A DNA stretch of 64,000 bases, taken from contig NZ_JARZHH010000007.1 of NCBI RefSeq assembly GCF_029946515.1, positions 62,001-126,000 of the forward strand, in the 5' to 3' direction. Position numbers and translations under genes: made by a program. The stretch's first letter is position 1. Every line of letters begins with the position of its first letter. This document shows positions 17,828-24,754 of this stretch, in pieces. The notes below the pieces were generated by a model. It had not been told where the DNA came from and ran no database searches. It saw only the letters and a list, made by a program, of their open reading frames with translations. Source of the DNA: Polyangium sp. 6x1. Its GTDB lineage: Bacteria > Myxococcota_A > Polyangia > Polyangiales > Polyangiaceae.

Positions 17828-18253
17828 ATGAATCACGCCGCGTGGACACGAAACCTCGGGCCTCTCGTTCTCGCCGTCGCCGGCTGCGCCGCTGCTCCAC
17901 CGGACGAGGATGTCGGGCCATCGATAGCCCCGGAGGAGGCGTCGGTGGATGACGAGCTTCTCTCGTCCGAGGCGCTCGCGCTGGAAACTCTCGATAGCCA
18001 GATCTTGGGTACGAAGTGCACCATCAAGCCATCGAGGCTGCGCACGACCGAGGGGCGCTCCCCCTGCATGACCAACAGGACGGAGCTCAGCTGCCTCATC
18101 CCCTGGCTGACCGGGGTGGACTGTAAAAAAGCCGCCATCGCCGATTGCAGGACCGCGAACGCACTCGAGTATGGGCACCGGGCTTCGCCGCCCGGCTCGT
18201 GTTACGACGAGTGCGAGCGTCGCGTCCTGTGTATCCCCTTCGCCCCGCTTTGA
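17828..18253 (+). CDS. Hypothetical Cys-rich lipoprotein
   Basis: 141 residues. The signal ends at AVAGC, then an acidic linker leads to a mature domain with about eight Cys (TKCTIKPS, SPCMTNRTELSC, DCKKAAIADC, SCYDECERRVLC), suggesting a small disulfide-rich fold. AAGGAGGG lies before the ATG. The function is unknown. Confidence 0.72.
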   Translation: MNHAAWTRNLGPLVLAVAGCAAAPPDEDVGPSIAPEEASVDDELLSSEALALETLDSQILGTKCTIKPSRLRTTEGRSPCMTNRTELSCLIPWLTGVDCKKAAIADCRTANALEYGHRASPPGSCYDECERRVLCIPFAPL

Positions 18254-18414
18254 CGGGTGAGGTGATGCGACGGCCGATGGTAACACCTCGCGCTGTCGGC
18301 CTCGCTGACGACCTGACCGAGGAGTCCCCAGCCGTGAGGTTGATCAGGCAGGCACAGGAGGAGGAGGTGAGGGTGGCAAAGGGCGAAGGGCGACCGTAAA
18401 GAAAGTCCCTACCT

Positions 18415-18873
18415 TCACCAGCTCTGAGCGCCCGCGACCTGCCGTGTCGTGACATTCACGCGGTTGAACATGTTGATGAGCCCGATGTAGAGGACGAGCT
18501 GGGCCAACGCTTGTTCGTCGAAGTGGCGTGCGGCCTCGTTCCAGACGTCGTCGGGGACGGCGTCGGCGCGGTCGGCGAGGCGTGTCTCGGCTTCGGCAAG
18601 CGCGAGTGCCGCGCGCTCGGCTTCCGTGAAAGAGGGGACATCCCGCCAGCCGGCGAGCACGAGCAGGCGTTCGTCCAGCTCGCCCGCCTTCTTCTCCTGA
18701 CGAACATGCAGGTCGAGGCACACGCCGCAGCCGTTGATCTGGCTGATGCGCGCGTGGAGCAGCCCGAGCGTTCGCGGCGGGATCTTGCCGTTCTGCAGGC
18801 TCTTCACGAGCGTCAGGATGGGCTGCATCGCCTCCGGAACGAGCGTCGCCGGGTTCTTCAGTCGTGCTTGCAT
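18415..18873 (-). CDS. Carboxymuconolactone decarboxylase / AhpD-like protein
   Basis: 152 residues of the AhpD-like fold. The redox/catalytic CxxC is in NGCGVCLDLHVRQEKK, and the following LDERLLVLAGWRD and ALAQLVLYIGLINMFNRVN segments are standard for this family, which acts as alkylhydroperoxidase or carboxymuconolactone decarboxylase. ATG 18873 after GGAGAG is preferred to an ATG eight codons upstream. It is divergent from an ECF41-type sigma gene, a known partner arrangement for this enzyme family. Confidence 0.88.
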   Translation of the reverse strand: MQARLKNPATLVPEAMQPILTLVKSLQNGKIPPRTLGLLHARISQINGCGVCLDLHVRQEKKAGELDERLLVLAGWRDVPSFTEAERAALALAEAETRLADRADAVPDDVWNEAARHFDEQALAQLVLYIGLINMFNRVNVTTRQVAGAQSW

Positions 18874-18891
18874 GATAGATCTCTCCTCACT

Positions 18892-18918
18892 GGTCACATC
18901 CGGGCACGCTCGCCCGTC
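18892..18918 (+). promoter_or_regulatory. ECF41-type promoter of the sigma gene
   Basis: GGTCACA (18892-18898) and CGTC (18915-18918) are separated by 16 bp. This matches the ECF41 consensus (TGTCACA, about 16 bp, CGTC) in 10 of 11 positions and lies 30 bp ahead of the sigma start. GTCACATCC (18893-18901) is repeated as its exact inverse GGATGTGAC (18921-18929), giving a weaker minus-strand element (CGTCACA, N15, CGTG) facing the AhpD-like gene. Confidence 0.6.
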
Positions 18919-18947
18919 ACGGATGTGACGAATCGCAGAACGAGGAC

Positions 18948-19814
18948 GTGACGGTGACGAACGAAAAAAATCTCATCGGCCTTTTCGAGGAGAGCCGGCC
19001 GCATCTCTGCGCGGTGGCGTATCGCATGCTGGGATCGCGCAGTGAGGCCGATGACGCGGTTCAGGAGACATGGCTTCGGCTGTCGCGAGCAGAGACGGGC
19101 GAGGTCGAAAACCTTCGCGGTTGGCTCACGACGGTCGTCGCGCGGGTGTGTCTCGACATGTTGCGTTCGCGGAAGGCCCGGGCGGAAGATGGCGACGTCG
19201 TGCCGGAGGAGGCGACCTCGAATGCGGAGGATGAGGCCGTGCTGGCCGATTCGGTCAGCATCGCCTTGCTCGTGGTCCTCGAGACGCTCGAGCCCGTGGA
19301 GCGGCTCGCGTTCGTGCTTCACGATTTGTTCGGCGTGTCGTTCGATGAGATCGCGCCGATCGTCGGACGTTCGGAGGTCGCCGCGAGGCAGCTCGCGAGC
19401 CGGGCGCGGCGGCGCGTGCGTGGCGCGCCCGAACGCGATGAGGCCGAGCTTGCGCGACAGCACGATATCGTCAAGGCGCTTCTTGGCGCGCTTCGAGCGG
19501 GCGACGTCGAGGCCGTCGTCGCCGTTCTCGATCCGAACATCGTCGTCCACGGGGGCGGTGCGGGCGGTCGGGCGCGCGAGATCCGAAGCGTGCGAAACCT
19601 GGCCAAGTCGGCTATCGGGTTCGCGAGGACGGCGCATGGATTCGACACCGCCGAACCCGCGCTCGTCGACGGCACCGTCGGCGTCATCTACGCGCCCGGC
19701 GGCCGGCTCTCACGCGCCCTTCGGTTGACGTTCGGCGAGGGGGTCATCACGCGCATCGACGTCGTCGACGACGACGCCGGGCTGAAAACGCTCGAGGTCG
19801 CGGCACTCGGCTAA
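18948..19814 (+). CDS. ECF RNA polymerase sigma factor, SigJ/ECF41-like
   Basis: 288 residues. Region 2 is at 10-75 (LCAVAYRMLGSRSEADDAVQETWLRL), region 4 at about 110-165 (RLAFVLHDLFGVSFDEIAPIVGRSEVAARQLASRARRRV), and an additional C-terminal SnoaL-like domain at about 175-288 (VEAVVAVLDPNIVVHGG). ECF41 proteins use this fused domain in place of a separate anti-sigma factor. The GTG at 18948 is preferred, with GTG 18954 as the alternative. The neighbouring AhpD-like gene and promoter motif fit autoregulation and control of that gene. Confidence 0.9.
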   Translation: MTVTNEKNLIGLFEESRPHLCAVAYRMLGSRSEADDAVQETWLRLSRAETGEVENLRGWLTTVVARVCLDMLRSRKARAEDGDVVPEEATSNAEDEAVLADSVSIALLVVLETLEPVERLAFVLHDLFGVSFDEIAPIVGRSEVAARQLASRARRRVRGAPERDEAELARQHDIVKALLGALRAGDVEAVVAVLDPNIVVHGGGAGGRAREIRSVRNLAKSAIGFARTAHGFDTAEPALVDGTVGVIYAPGGRLSRALRLTFGEGVITRIDVVDDDAGLKTLEVAALG

Positions 19815-19840
19815 TCCACGAGAGCGACCCGGGTCAAGCT

Positions 19841-21082
19841 TCAGCGCCCGCAAGAAGCCTCGACGTCCTCGAAGGTGGTGCGAGCGACGTTGTCCTGCTC
19901 GCTCAGGTTGAGGAGGATCCGCAAGACCTCGCATTGCCACTCGTCGTTGGCGATACGTCGAACCGTGACGGGGCATGGAAGGAGGTCGTAGACAGGGTCG
20001 ATGATCTCCATGAGAACGTACATGCCTTGATCCCCGATAAAACCCATTTTCGTGAAGTCCATCGAGACCGACACCAAGGGTTGTTGGAGGAGGACACGCG
20101 GAAATCGCTCGATGAACCTGTGGAGATAGCTACGCGGGTGAAGGGCCACAAGTTTGCCCTCGAACGTCAGCACGAGGCGATCCTCGCCATCCAGGCTCGC
20201 GATGACGTTGAACACGCTCTGCCCGCCGTCCCAAACTTCGCCGCACGCAAGGAACCTCATCGCGCGGTTTCCGGGGGCACGCGGGGGTGCAGCAACGGGC
20301 GGCGCGGTCGGCGGCGCATGCGGTGTCTCCGCGGGCGCTGCTGTCCGCGCTCGGGCAACAGCGAGCGGGAGAAGGGGGATGGCCCCGCGCCTCTTCCTTT
20401 CGCGCGTCTGTCGCTCCCCCTCCTGCCATTGCAGAAGTGCTGCCTCGACGAGCCTTCCGGGCTCCTGGTGCGCGCGCGCGAGGTCTTCGATCACCGTGAC
20501 CAGCTCGCGGTGTATCTCCGGGCCGAGCTTGCCGCTCACGTAGTAGCCGATCAAGTAGTCACACACGAGCACGCAATCCCCATCGAGCAACGGGTGCTCC
20601 ACCAGGAAAGGCGCAGCAGGCTTACGCTCGAGGCTCGGACTGCGTACGATTTCACCGTGTACGGCGCCGTCACGCACGAGGATTGGAACGTAGCGTCCGA
20701 ACCCGCCCGCACGGAGGCGGCCCGGCGAGAGCTCGACAACCGTCAGCTCCGCGTGAGGACCACCGATCAAACTGTAGTCATCGTCGTCAGGATAAGGCTC
20801 GGCAGCGATCAAGAATGCCGACCGTGCTGTGTCGAACAGCGATTCCAGCGAGGTGGTCGGATCCAGCAAGAGCGCGCGCTCGATGCTGTCGAGCACAGGG
20901 CAGCTGATCTGCCGGTCTTCCGTGCCGCCGTAGTGGCCATTGGCCATTGCGACGATCAGACGCTCCGGCAGCCGGACGAGACGCGCAAACGGGTCGACCT
21001 CATCTCGGTTCACGCCATAGGCAACATCTCCGCGGTCGACGATCATGTGAGGAGCAAAGCATACTCCCGTAGGCCCCTGCAA
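19841..21082 (-). CDS. Degenerate PP2C-like protein with a C-terminal regulatory-like domain
   Basis: 413 residues, no signal peptide. The N-terminal 200 residues show PP2C landmarks in order, but altered: LIVAMANGHYGG where active enzymes have xxxDGHGG, ELTVVELSPGRLRAGGFGRYVPILVRDGAV where the vanxGDSr strand lies, and DGDCVLVCDYLIGYYVS where DGxxD is expected. The metal-binding Asp of the first motif is Asn. After a Pro/Ala-rich linker (about 265-285), the C-terminal domain (MDFTKMGFIGDQGMYVLMEIIDPVYD) looks like a compact alpha/beta regulatory domain, possibly STAS-like. It is likely a catalytically dead binding protein. Family assignment is by eye only. Confidence 0.5.
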   Translation of the reverse strand: MQGPTGVCFAPHMIVDRGDVAYGVNRDEVDPFARLVRLPERLIVAMANGHYGGTEDRQISCPVLDSIERALLLDPTTSLESLFDTARSAFLIAAEPYPDDDDYSLIGGPHAELTVVELSPGRLRAGGFGRYVPILVRDGAVHGEIVRSPSLERKPAAPFLVEHPLLDGDCVLVCDYLIGYYVSGKLGPEIHRELVTVIEDLARAHQEPGRLVEAALLQWQEGERQTRERKRRGAIPLLPLAVARARTAAPAETPHAPPTAPPVAAPPRAPGNRAMRFLACGEVWDGGQSVFNVIASLDGEDRLVLTFEGKLVALHPRSYLHRFIERFPRVLLQQPLVSVSMDFTKMGFIGDQGMYVLMEIIDPVYDLLPCPVTVRRIANDEWQCEVLRILLNLSEQDNVARTTFEDVEASCGR

Positions 21083-21125
21083 GGCGGCGCCGGAGGGCCT
21101 GCTGGGTACGCGCTGACCGACAGAG

Positions 21126-21142
21126 CGCCGAGGGGCTCGGCG
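21126..21142. terminator. Short GC hairpin
   Basis: CGCCGAG (21126-21132) and CTCGGCG (21136-21142) form a 7-bp stem with a 3-base loop in the gap upstream of the PP2C-like gene. It may terminate transcription coming from the tRNA/small-protein side. Confidence 0.35.
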
Positions 21143-21362
21143 TGTCGAGGAGCGGCCTCCACGGGAGACGAAAGGGCGTGTGCGGGGTGCTGCGCGGGGG
21201 GCGATCTCCGCCGGGTCGGAATGTGGTTATGGGGAGAGGACGTCGACCAGCACGTCCCGCCGCTTCAATCGCGGAACCTCGGGCCACGCAAAAAGGCGGC
21301 CGTACCCGCCGAGAAACTCGACGGGCAGGCCGCCCCCGCCTGAAACCCAGGCTCGGACGCCT

Positions 21363-21560
21363 TTACTTGGCAGGCGGATTGTTCCCCCGGCCGGACCCCG
21401 ACGGCCTGCCCGTCTTGCTGGGCCAGTTGCCGCCCGGGCTGCTGCCGCCTGCCTTGCCTCCCCCGCCTCCGCCTTTGGGCGCGCTCCCCCCGCCGCCCCC
21501 TCGGCTGCCCGCTCCGCCGCTACTCTTGCCGCCTCCGCTACCGCCGCTCTTGGCCGCCAT
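21363..21560 (-). CDS. Small Gly-rich basic protein
   Basis: 65 residues, about half of them Gly or Ser. It has Lys/Arg scattered through and the C-terminal motif GGNWPSKTGRPSGSGRGN. It has no hydrophobic segment. Such proteins occur beside tRNA genes in some genomes without known function. The start is ATG 21560. It lies 46 bp downstream of the tRNA on the same strand. Confidence 0.55.
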   Translation of the reverse strand: MAAKSGGSGGGKSSGGAGSRGGGGGSAPKGGGGGGKAGGSSPGGNWPSKTGRPSGSGRGNNPPAK

Positions 21561-21606
21561 GACGACCTCCTTCGACGACAACGTACGCCACGGATTCCTC
21601 TCTCAG

Positions 21607-21689
21607 TAGCCCCGCCCGGACTCGAACCGGGACGCCCTTTCGGGCTGAAGATTTTAAATCTCCTGCGTCTGCCATTTCGCCACGAGGCC
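21607..21689 (-). tRNA. tRNA-Leu (UAA anticodon)
   Basis: An 83-nt class II tRNA. The acceptor stem GGCCTCG pairs with CGGGGCT (with G-U pairs), followed by discriminator A. The D stem is GCG/CGC, the anticodon stem GGAGA/TCTTC with loop TTTAAAA (anticodon TAA), a long variable arm is CAGCCCGAAAGGGCGT, and the T arm is CCCGG-TTCGAGT-CCGGG. CCA is not encoded. It reads UUA/UUG codons, which are rare in this genome. Confidence 0.95.
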
Positions 21690-21790
21690 CAATCTACCGC
21701 ACCTTCGCTGCCTTCTCGTCCTTCCTCCCTTCGCTCCCGCCTCGGCTCCCGTTTGCCTCGACCTGCCTGTATACACCTTCTCCCCCGGTC

Positions 21791-23206
21791 ATGACCACCC
21801 CCACCTCGGACCCGCCTCCCTCTCCTCCCCTCGCCCCCCTCCTCCACGCCCGCCTCGAGACGGCCCACCTCTGCCCCGAAACCGGCCTCCTCGTCCTCAC
21901 CTTCTACATCGGCCGCAAGCTCCTCCTCGGCGCGGGCCTCGGCCCTCACGTCACTGGCCTCGGCTTCCTCCCGCGCCTCCCGCGGGCGCGCGCCTCCTCC
22001 GCCCATCCCCTCGTCGCGGCCATGCGCGCGCACCTCGTCGATCACCGCGTTCGCTCGATCCTCCTCCAGGACGGCGCCCTGCACCTCACCTTCGACCCCC
22101 CCGACGACGCCCTCCCCGGCGCTCGCCTCTCCCTCCGCGTCGGACGACGGGGCCAGGCTGCCGTTGCGTCTCCCTCCGGCGCCACCGTCGTCTGGCCGCT
22201 CGACCTCGAGGGCGCGGTTCCGCGGGACGGCGTCGATCCCTCCCGCTGGACCGGCTCCGCCGAGGACCTCGAACGCCACGGCCTCGCCATGGTCGAGGCC
22301 TCCGATGCGCGCGCCCTCGACCTCCTTCGCACAGGCCTCCTCCGCGCGGCCAAGGCTCAGCTCAAAGCCCTCGAACGGCGCGCCGAGGCCGTACGCCAGG
22401 ATCTCGCGCGCCTTCAGGATGCGCCGCGCCTCCAGAAGATCGGGCGCCTCCTCGTCGCCCAGGGAAACAAGATCCCCAAGGGCGCGACCAAGGCCACGCT
22501 CGACGACTGGGAAGAAGGCGGCACGATCGAGGTCACGCTCGCGCCGGACAAACCCGCGAAGATCCAGGCAGAGACCTTCTTTCAAAAGGCAAGGCGCCTT
22601 CAGCGCGGCGCCGCCGTCATGGAGAAGCGCCTCGCGGAGACCGAACGCGCGTGGGAGACCGTCTTTCCGCTCGTCGATGCGATCGCCGCGGCCCCGGCCG
22701 ATTCCGCGGCCCTCGACGCGCTCGCCGAGCAGGCCAAGCGCGCCGGGGTCTCGGCCTCCGAGGTCGACGCCGCCTCGCGCGGGAAGGCCCTCCGCCAGCA
22801 GGACAGGGAGCGCAGGCCGTATCACGCGTTCCGCGATGCGCTCGGACGAACCATCCTCGTCGGCCGCGGCGGCAAGGACAACGACGAGCTCATCACGCGG
22901 CACGCACGTCCCCACGATCTCTGGCTGCACGCCAAGAACATCCACGGCGCCCACGTCATCGTGCCCCTCGACAAGGGGCAGAGCTGCCCCGCGGAGCTGC
23001 TCGTCGACGCCGCGACGCTCGCCGCTCATTTCAGCGACGCCCGCGGCGAGAACGCCTGCGAGGTGAGCTACGTCGAGCGCCGGCATGTCCGAAAGCCCAG
23101 GAAAAGCGCGCCGGGCGCCGTCACGTTCGATCGCGAGAAGATCCTCGCCGTGCGCGTCGAGCCGGAGCGGCTCGCGCGCCTCCTCGCCACGAAGCAGGAG
23201 GGGTGA
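21791..23206 (+). CDS. NFACT RNA-binding domain protein (RqcH/FbpA-like, divergent)
   Basis: 471 residues. The C-terminal domain (about 350-450) has the NFACT-R signature HDLWLHAKNIHGAHVIVPL and then TLAAHFSDARGENACEVSYVERRHVRKPRKSAPGAV, which RqcH-type proteins use to bind tRNA and the obstructed 50S subunit. A helical coiled segment spans about 175-340. The N-terminal 130 residues are a short, eroded NFACT-N domain (HPLVAAMRAHLVDHRVRSILL) without the usual DR motif, so Ala-tailing activity is uncertain. The protein is about 100 residues shorter than typical RqcH. Confidence 0.8.
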   Translation: MTTPTSDPPPSPPLAPLLHARLETAHLCPETGLLVLTFYIGRKLLLGAGLGPHVTGLGFLPRLPRARASSAHPLVAAMRAHLVDHRVRSILLQDGALHLTFDPPDDALPGARLSLRVGRRGQAAVASPSGATVVWPLDLEGAVPRDGVDPSRWTGSAEDLERHGLAMVEASDARALDLLRTGLLRAAKAQLKALERRAEAVRQDLARLQDAPRLQKIGRLLVAQGNKIPKGATKATLDDWEEGGTIEVTLAPDKPAKIQAETFFQKARRLQRGAAVMEKRLAETERAWETVFPLVDAIAAAPADSAALDALAEQAKRAGVSASEVDAASRGKALRQQDRERRPYHAFRDALGRTILVGRGGKDNDELITRHARPHDLWLHAKNIHGAHVIVPLDKGQSCPAELLVDAATLAAHFSDARGENACEVSYVERRHVRKPRKSAPGAVTFDREKILAVRVEPERLARLLATKQEG

Positions 23207-23256
23207 GCGACACGATCTTGCTAGCGGACGACGCAGAGCGGTAAAGATCGCCTAGC

Positions 23257-24456
23257 ATGCTCGCAATGCGCACGGTCGCCTCGCTCTTCGTCCCGTTCGG
23301 CCTCGGCCTCTCCCTCGCCCTCGCCGGCTGCGGCGGCGGAGAGACGCCGGATCCGAAAGACCCTACGTCCGAGGGATCCTCGGACAAACCTCAGACCCCC
23401 CAGGCCGATCCTGGACCCGACGCCGCGTTGCTCGGCGAAGTCGGACAGCTCAACCAGCTCCTCTCGACGATCGACAAGTCCGATCCGGGGCGGCCCAAGG
23501 CGCTCGCTCGGCTGGGCGAGCTGCTCGCGGATCTGTCGAAGAACAACCGCGACCGCGCCCTCGCCGCCGATCCGAACGTCGCCTCCCTGCCCCCGCCGGC
23601 CGAGCCGAAGGCAGCCGAAGGAGAGATCGACGCCACCGCGAAGGCCGGCCCCGTCCTCCCCCCGCGCAACGCCGCCGCCGTCAAGCGCCTCAAGCCCGAG
23701 GCGCAGAAGCTCGTCCAGAAGGCGGACATGTACGCCGCCGAGGCGATCAAGGCGCACAGGAAGCTCATCGCCGATCACCCGGACTACAAGGACATGGACA
23801 AGGTCCTCTTCCGGCTCGGCGGGCTCTACGTGGCCTACGGCCAGGGCGCCGCGGCGCGGCCCATCTACTTCACGCTCATCGAGAAGCACCCGAAGAGCCC
23901 CCTCGTGCCCGAGGCGTACTGGAACTTCGCCGAGTTCTTCTTCACCGCCGAGGACTACGAGAACGCCTACAAGCTCTACGCCCGCATCGTCGAGTACACG
24001 CCGAGCGAACGCACGAGCGTCGCGGGCTACCGGCTCGCGCTCTCGCTGCACAAGCTGAGCCGCCTCGACGAGTCGTGGAAGGCGCTCGAAGGCGCCGCGA
24101 GCGCCGCCCGCATCCACGGGCCCGCGGGCACGGTCGACGAGATCTACCGCGACGCGCCCAAGCTCGCCGCGACGCGCAAGCCGCTCAGCGCGAAGGACGC
24201 CGCCGCCTTCTTCGTGCGGCTCGCCGAGAGCAACGAGGACGTCATCAAGCAGGAGCTCAACCGGCTCTCGCAGATCCTCGAAGACGAGGGTCGGCCGCTC
24301 GAGGCGACCGAGGTCCTTCACGTGATGATCGACCGCTACAAGGCCGAGAAATGCGCGATCCAGGCGCGCGCCATCGAGATCGCCACCCGCAGCGGCAACA
24401 ACGCGATCCGCGCCGATGAGGTCAACCGGAGCCTCCGGCTCGGTTGCAAGCCGTAA
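23257..24456 (+). CDS. TPR-containing lipoprotein
   Basis: 399 residues. The signal peptide ends at ALAGC; an acidic Pro-rich linker is followed by tetratricopeptide-like helices from about residue 145 to 270 (DKVLFRLGGLYVAYGQGAAA, VPEAYWNFAEFFFTAEDYEN, ERTSVAGYRLALSLHKLSRL). It resembles periplasmic TPR scaffold proteins common in myxobacteria, and the partner is unknown. ATG 23266 is an alternative start. Confidence 0.75.
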   Translation: MLAMRTVASLFVPFGLGLSLALAGCGGGETPDPKDPTSEGSSDKPQTPQADPGPDAALLGEVGQLNQLLSTIDKSDPGRPKALARLGELLADLSKNNRDRALAADPNVASLPPPAEPKAAEGEIDATAKAGPVLPPRNAAAVKRLKPEAQKLVQKADMYAAEAIKAHRKLIADHPDYKDMDKVLFRLGGLYVAYGQGAAARPIYFTLIEKHPKSPLVPEAYWNFAEFFFTAEDYENAYKLYARIVEYTPSERTSVAGYRLALSLHKLSRLDESWKALEGAASAARIHGPAGTVDEIYRDAPKLAATRKPLSAKDAAAFFVRLAESNEDVIKQELNRLSQILEDEGRPLEATEVLHVMIDRYKAEKCAIQARAIEIATRSGNNAIRADEVNRSLRLGCKP

Positions 24457-24534
24457 CGCAAATCCACCCTTGCGCCTCCTGCCGCGGCGCGGCGATGATG
24501 CGTTTCGGACGAACCGCGCGGGAGACGTGTTTCC

Positions 24535-24717
24535 ATGGATGGCAAGCGTGACATGGTGGTCGGAGGGCTCTGGTGTGTGGGCGGCATCGTGATAACGGCC
24601 GCCACGTACTCGGCCGCCTCGGAGGGCGGTGGGAAGTACGTGATGGCGTGGGGCGCGATCATCTTCGGCGGGATCCAGTTCATCCGCGGGCTCATCCGGT
24701 CCATGAGCCGGGGCTAG
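24535..24717 (+). CDS. Small two-helix membrane protein
   Basis: 60 residues with two transmembrane helices (VVGGLWCVGGIVITAATYSA and VMAWGAIIFGGIQFIRGLI) and charged ends. It matches a widespread type of short, uncharacterised inner-membrane protein. It has no nearby partner except the TPR lipoprotein 78 bp upstream. Confidence 0.6.
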   Translation: MDGKRDMVVGGLWCVGGIVITAATYSAASEGGGKYVMAWGAIIFGGIQFIRGLIRSMSRG

Positions 24718-24754
24718 ATCGGGCGCGGGGGGCGGCTGCCCCCCGCCCGCCACG

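Noticed and set aside
21227-21360. Minus-strand open stretch with protein-like reading (EFLGGYGRLFAWPEVP)
   Set aside because: No start codon or ribosome site, and it overlaps the end of the small Gly-rich gene in another frame.
22042-23086. Long minus-strand open frame opposite the NFACT gene
   Set aside because: Its composition mirrors codon bias of the real gene on the plus strand; no family motifs or ribosome site.
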